Shown here: positions 11,724-14,030 of the stretch, in pieces
How the letters are laid out: each line of letters begins with the position of its first letter
How positions within the stretch are numbered: position 1 is the first letter of the stretch
Source of the DNA: Elusimicrobiota bacterium
GTDB taxonomy: Bacteria; Elusimicrobiota; Elusimicrobia; 2-01-FULL-59-12; JACPXA01
Direction: 5' to 3'
Length of the DNA: 14,030 bases
Assembly: GCA_016196785.1 (NCBI GenBank)
Contig: JACPXA010000190.1
Location: 1-14,030, forward strand
The notes under the pieces: model-generated
Seen by the model: only the letters and a program-made list of their open reading frames with translations
Database searches by the model: none
What the model was told of the DNA's origin: nothing
Program-made: the position numbers and the translations under genes

Positions 11724-12727
11724 TAGAGTTTATTGAGAGCCATCAATGCGAGTAGGCCAGGGAGATACACCACCGAGGCGAGGAACAGGCGTTTGGCATA
11801 CACCGTTGCAGGGCGGCGGAGGAGCTGAAACCCAAGCGGATACGGATGGCGCACCCCAGCAACTCCCAAGACCGTGTAGAGTCCCATCGCTAAAAACCCA
11901 ACACTGAGTATTAAGGCCCCCCAAAAGTAAATGGACCCGGTCAACCCAACTCGAGTGGGGAGCAAGCTGACGGGGACCAGCGCCAAGGAGTACAGCAGGA
12001 TCTGTCGGCTGGTGCTTCTCCCATCGGGGTCTACGACGGGTAACATCGGAAACCCTGCCCTGGCATAGTCCTCCCGATACATCCAGGCCAGCGCCAGGAA
12101 ATGAGGGAGTTGCCACAGAAAGACAATCCAGAAGAGCCCCCAGGCCTCGAAGGTGAGCTCACCGCGGCGGGCCGCCCAGCCAATCAGTGGTGGGATTGCG
12201 CCAGCGATCGCTCCCACTGGAGTGCACAGCGAGGTCTTCTGCTTGAGGGGAGTATAGAGAAAGAGATAGATGGCCAGGGTGATGGCGGCAAGGAAGCCGG
12301 TCAAAAGATTCACGGCCAGCGTGAGAAAGAGGATCCCAGTGACTGAAAGCGCGACACCAAAGGCGAGCGCTTGGTCGGGGCGCAGGCGACCCGCTGGCAA
12401 TGGTCGGGATGCGGTCCGATGCATCTTCGCGTCCACATCGCGTTCCAACACCTGGTTTAAGGCACTGGCTCCTCCCGCGGCCAGCGCTGTCCCCAGCAGG
12501 GTCGAGAGGAGTAAGGGAACATCCACCGGTCTCCGGGAGGCGAGGTCGAAACCGATGAGCGTCGTGGCGAGCACCAGCAGACTGAGTCGTGGCTTGGTGA
12601 GCTCGAGATAACAAAGCAAGGAGGGCCGAGGGGTTGGATCGGCGGTGGCCTCGGTGGCCGAGCCGGAAGGTGTTGAATGGGGCGCAGAGGTTGCCCTTTG
12701 AGTCAAGTTAGAGCTTGACGGGATCAT
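11723..12727 (-). CDS. ctaB: Protoheme IX farnesyltransferase (haem O synthase)
   Basis: A 334-residue UbiA-family prenyltransferase that adds a farnesyl group to haem B to make haem O, the step before haem A. Diagnostic motifs are intact: NQVLERDVDAKMHRT (the N-x-x-x-D-x-x-x-D Mg/diphosphate site) with SRPLPAGRL, and the loop YREDYARAGFPMLPVVDPDG. About nine hydrophobic helices follow a short soluble N-terminus. ATG 12727 is used; it overlaps the end of ctaA by 20 bases. A GTG at 12778 would extend the overlap without adding recognisable sequence. The product feeds ctaA in the same operon. Confidence 0.94.
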   Translation of the reverse strand: MIPSSSNLTQRATSAPHSTPSGSATEATADPTPRPSLLCYLELTKPRLSLLVLATTLIGFDLASRRPVDVPLLLSTLLGTALAAGGASALNQVLERDVDAKMHRTASRPLPAGRLRPDQALAFGVALSVTGILFLTLAVNLLTGFLAAITLAIYLFLYTPLKQKTSLCTPVGAIAGAIPPLIGWAARRGELTFEAWGLFWIVFLWQLPHFLALAWMYREDYARAGFPMLPVVDPDGRSTSRQILLYSLALVPVSLLPTRVGLTGSIYFWGALILSVGFLAMGLYTVLGVAGVRHPYPLGFQLLRRPATVYAKRLFLASVVYLPGLLALMALNKL

Positions 12728-13673
12728 CAGTGACGGCGAGGGCACCGTGGAGCGAGCTCGCAAAGCGAGCGTCCCCACGAGACAACCCCTCGTGACCTCC
12801 TTGCTTAATCCGTGCGGCGAGTTGTGAGGTGCGGAAGACCAAGACCAGGGCGGTTGCCAGCATCAGGGTACCGACCGCCATGTGGGCAGTCGTTAAGAGC
12901 ACACGAGCAGCCATTGGATGATTGAGGGTTTGCTTCCCCATCGTGGTGAAAAGGGCGCCCCCCCCCAAGATGAGTTGCAGGAGGAATAACCCACCGAGCC
13001 ACCCGGCAGGCCGGAGAAGTCGTCGGCTAGTCTCAGAAACCTTCAGGGCTCGAACGATCAGAAACCCGACGTGTAAAACCACGAGGGCAGCTCCCACCAG
13101 GTGGGGGATCAACCCCGCCTGGGTGTGTCGAAGAACGGCACCAAGAACCAATTGCAGATACAGAAATGCAGTGGTCAGAACGCTCAGCCGTTGCAGATCC
13201 AGTAGCCGGTGGGTCGTATCAGAAGAGAGTGGGTCGGCGAAGGGCGGATTCTTTGAATCCGGGGAGGTCGCCAGCGCCAGGCACACGGTGAGACAGAAAA
13301 TCGTTGGTCCCACGCAGGCATGCGCGATAGAGACCGTGGGGGGCAGGAGGAACAATACCGTCAACCCTCCCAGAAGGGCTTGGACAACCACAAGCGATAG
13401 CGCCGCTGTGCCGACTCGACGAACCCATGGACGCGGCTCTTTCATCCACAACCACAGTGCCAGGATAACCATGAGCACCCCGACCACGCCAGCGAGCATC
13501 CGATGACCATGCTCGTAAAGGACGCCGCCTTGCATGGGGGGAAAGAATTGTCCGTACGAGAGGGGCCAGTCTGGGACCGCCAACCCCGAACCGGTACTGG
13601 TGACCAGCCCACCCACGATGAGCAACAGGAAGGTCAGTCCAGCCACCAGGAGAGTAAAACGATGGAGCCCCAT
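12708..13673 (-). CDS. ctaA: Haem A synthase (COX15/CtaA family)
   Basis: A 321-residue membrane protein of the COX15/CtaA family that oxidises the C8 methyl of haem O to the formyl group of haem A. Two four-helix halves are visible. Haem-ligand histidines occur at the expected places: YEHGHRMLAG and SIAHACVG in the first half, PHLVGAALVVLH and NHPMAARVLLTTAHMAVG in the second. The N-terminus LLLIVGGLVTSTGSGLAVPDWPLSYGQFFPPM is the classic CtaA/COX15 opening. The C-terminal 35 residues are soluble and not conserved. The gene overlaps ctaB, consistent with joint production of haem A for an aa3- or caa3-type oxidase whose subunits lie outside the window. Confidence 0.94.
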   Translation of the reverse strand: MGLHRFTLLVAGLTFLLLIVGGLVTSTGSGLAVPDWPLSYGQFFPPMQGGVLYEHGHRMLAGVVGVLMVILALWLWMKEPRPWVRRVGTAALSLVVVQALLGGLTVLFLLPPTVSIAHACVGPTIFCLTVCLALATSPDSKNPPFADPLSSDTTHRLLDLQRLSVLTTAFLYLQLVLGAVLRHTQAGLIPHLVGAALVVLHVGFLIVRALKVSETSRRLLRPAGWLGGLFLLQLILGGGALFTTMGKQTLNHPMAARVLLTTAHMAVGTLMLATALVLVFRTSQLAARIKQGGHEGLSRGDARFASSLHGALAVTDDPVKL

Positions 13674-13701
13674 GATAAAGAAAGACGCGAGGGAGGGACA
13701 G

Positions 13702-13965
13702 CTAAGAGCCAGACACCCTGGTTTTCGCGACCATCGCTCGAGCCTTTGCGAGGGCTTGAGCCTCCGCTTCTTCCCGGGTCGTCCCCTCAGCTCTAGCTAG
13801 GGTCGCTCCAGGATCCACGTTATCCACGGTACACGCGTAGTGATCCCCCAACCGGTAAGAAATCACCCGCAGGTTCCACCGGCCCTCGGTTTCCGTTCGG
13901 GTACGATACTCTTCAGTACGAAAGGGTTGACCCAGGAATTTACTCCGACTGCTCCCCTTTGGCAA
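13702..13965 (-). CDS. Small hypothetical protein upstream of ctaA
   Basis: An 87-residue soluble protein with no signal peptide or membrane segment. The central part (RWNLRVISYRLGDHYACTVDNVDPGATLARAEG) looks like a small beta-rich domain, ending in an alanine-rich helix (TTREEAEAQALAKARAMVAKT). It resembles small domains in which a strand-rich unit precedes an EAEAQALAKA-type helix; I recognise no named family. The start is uncertain: no ATG is available and TTG 13965 overlaps the rhodanese gene by 26 bases. It sits between a rhodanese and ctaA on the same strand, so it is probably co-transcribed. Confidence 0.6.
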   Translation of the reverse strand: MPKGSSRSKFLGQPFRTEEYRTRTETEGRWNLRVISYRLGDHYACTVDNVDPGATLARAEGTTREEAEAQALAKARAMVAKTRVSGS

Positions 13966-14030
13966 CCGGGGCGTTCACGAGGTTCCCCCACTCGGTCCAA
14001 GAGCCGTCGTAGTTGATCACCGCGGGATAA
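13940..14030 (-). CDS. Rhodanese-like sulfurtransferase, C-terminal end (truncated by window)
   Basis: The minus strand from the right edge reads YPAVINYDGSWTEWGNLV followed by NAPVAKGEQSE and a TAA stop at 13942-13940. The segment YDGSW-x-EWG is the hallmark C-terminus of tandem-domain thiosulfate/3-mercaptopyruvate sulfurtransferases. Only the last 29 or so residues are in the window, so the active-site cysteine cannot be checked. It is transcribed toward the ctaA operon. Confidence 0.85.
   Translation of the reverse strand, partial: YPAVINYDGSWTEWGNLVNAPVAKGEQSE

Noticed and set aside
12756..12770. GCTCGC-AAA-GCGAGC inverted repeat
   Set aside because: It falls inside the coding end of ctaA, has no T-run, and is likely a chance GC-rich palindrome.
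1..14030. CRISPR array, insertion sequence transposase or phage integrase
   Set aside because: No regularly spaced repeats and no transposase or integrase motifs were found in any frame.

Overview
This window looks like chromosomal DNA of an aerobic, Gram-negative-type bacterium with moderately high GC. The evidence is a lipoprotein with a lipobox, a TgpA-like transglutaminase with its DUF58 partner, and a haem A / cytochrome oxidase assembly operon. The gene mix would suit Methylomirabilota (NC10) or Nitrospirota, but the sequence alone does not settle the phylum.

Layout. Positions 1-2863 (+) hold the end of a DUF58 protein translationally coupled to a TgpA-like membrane transglutaminase. 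Positions 2865-3071 hold a stand-alone RNA unit: consensus promoter, structured RNA of about 165 nt, strong terminator. A small coiled-coil protein (3108-3332), an aldo/keto reductase (3364-4332) and a PEGA-domain lipoprotein (4414-4896) follow. From about 4966 the sequence becomes accessory. An initiator tRNA-fMet gene is split in its anticodon loop by a 643-nt group I intron that carries its own PD-(D/E)XK homing endonuclease. Next come an Xre/RES toxin-antitoxin pair bounded by two copies of the tRNA terminator, a DoxX-like membrane protein, a convergent secreted YbhB/PEBP-like protein, a Fic protein with a helix-turn-helix tail, and a ribbon-helix-helix-like/RelE-ParE-like toxin-antitoxin pair. 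That second pair is bounded by two copies of the 3' end of the neighbouring DUF420 gene. From 10621 to the right edge (all -) runs a respiratory assembly operon. In transcription order it is a rhodanese tail, a small unknown protein, ctaA/COX15, ctaB, SCO1/SenC and DUF420.

Main discovery. The tRNA-fMet group I intron can be assigned almost helix by helix (P1, P2, P3, P4, P5, P6, P7, P8, P9, P10). Exon borders follow the rules of group I splicing: U before the 5' site and G as last intron base. Its internal guide sequence is complementary to the joined exons across the anticodon loop. The endonuclease reading frame sits in the P1 loop and runs on through P2-P6, so its last 40 or so codons also form the ribozyme core. 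This resembles the cyanobacterial tRNA-fMet intron that encodes I-Ssp6803I, in what appears to be a non-cyanobacterial genome.

Second pattern. Both toxin-antitoxin modules lie between direct repeats made of the 3' end of the adjacent host gene (tRNA-fMet plus terminator; DUF420). Neither contains an integrase. This is the footprint expected of small cassettes that insert at gene ends and restore them.
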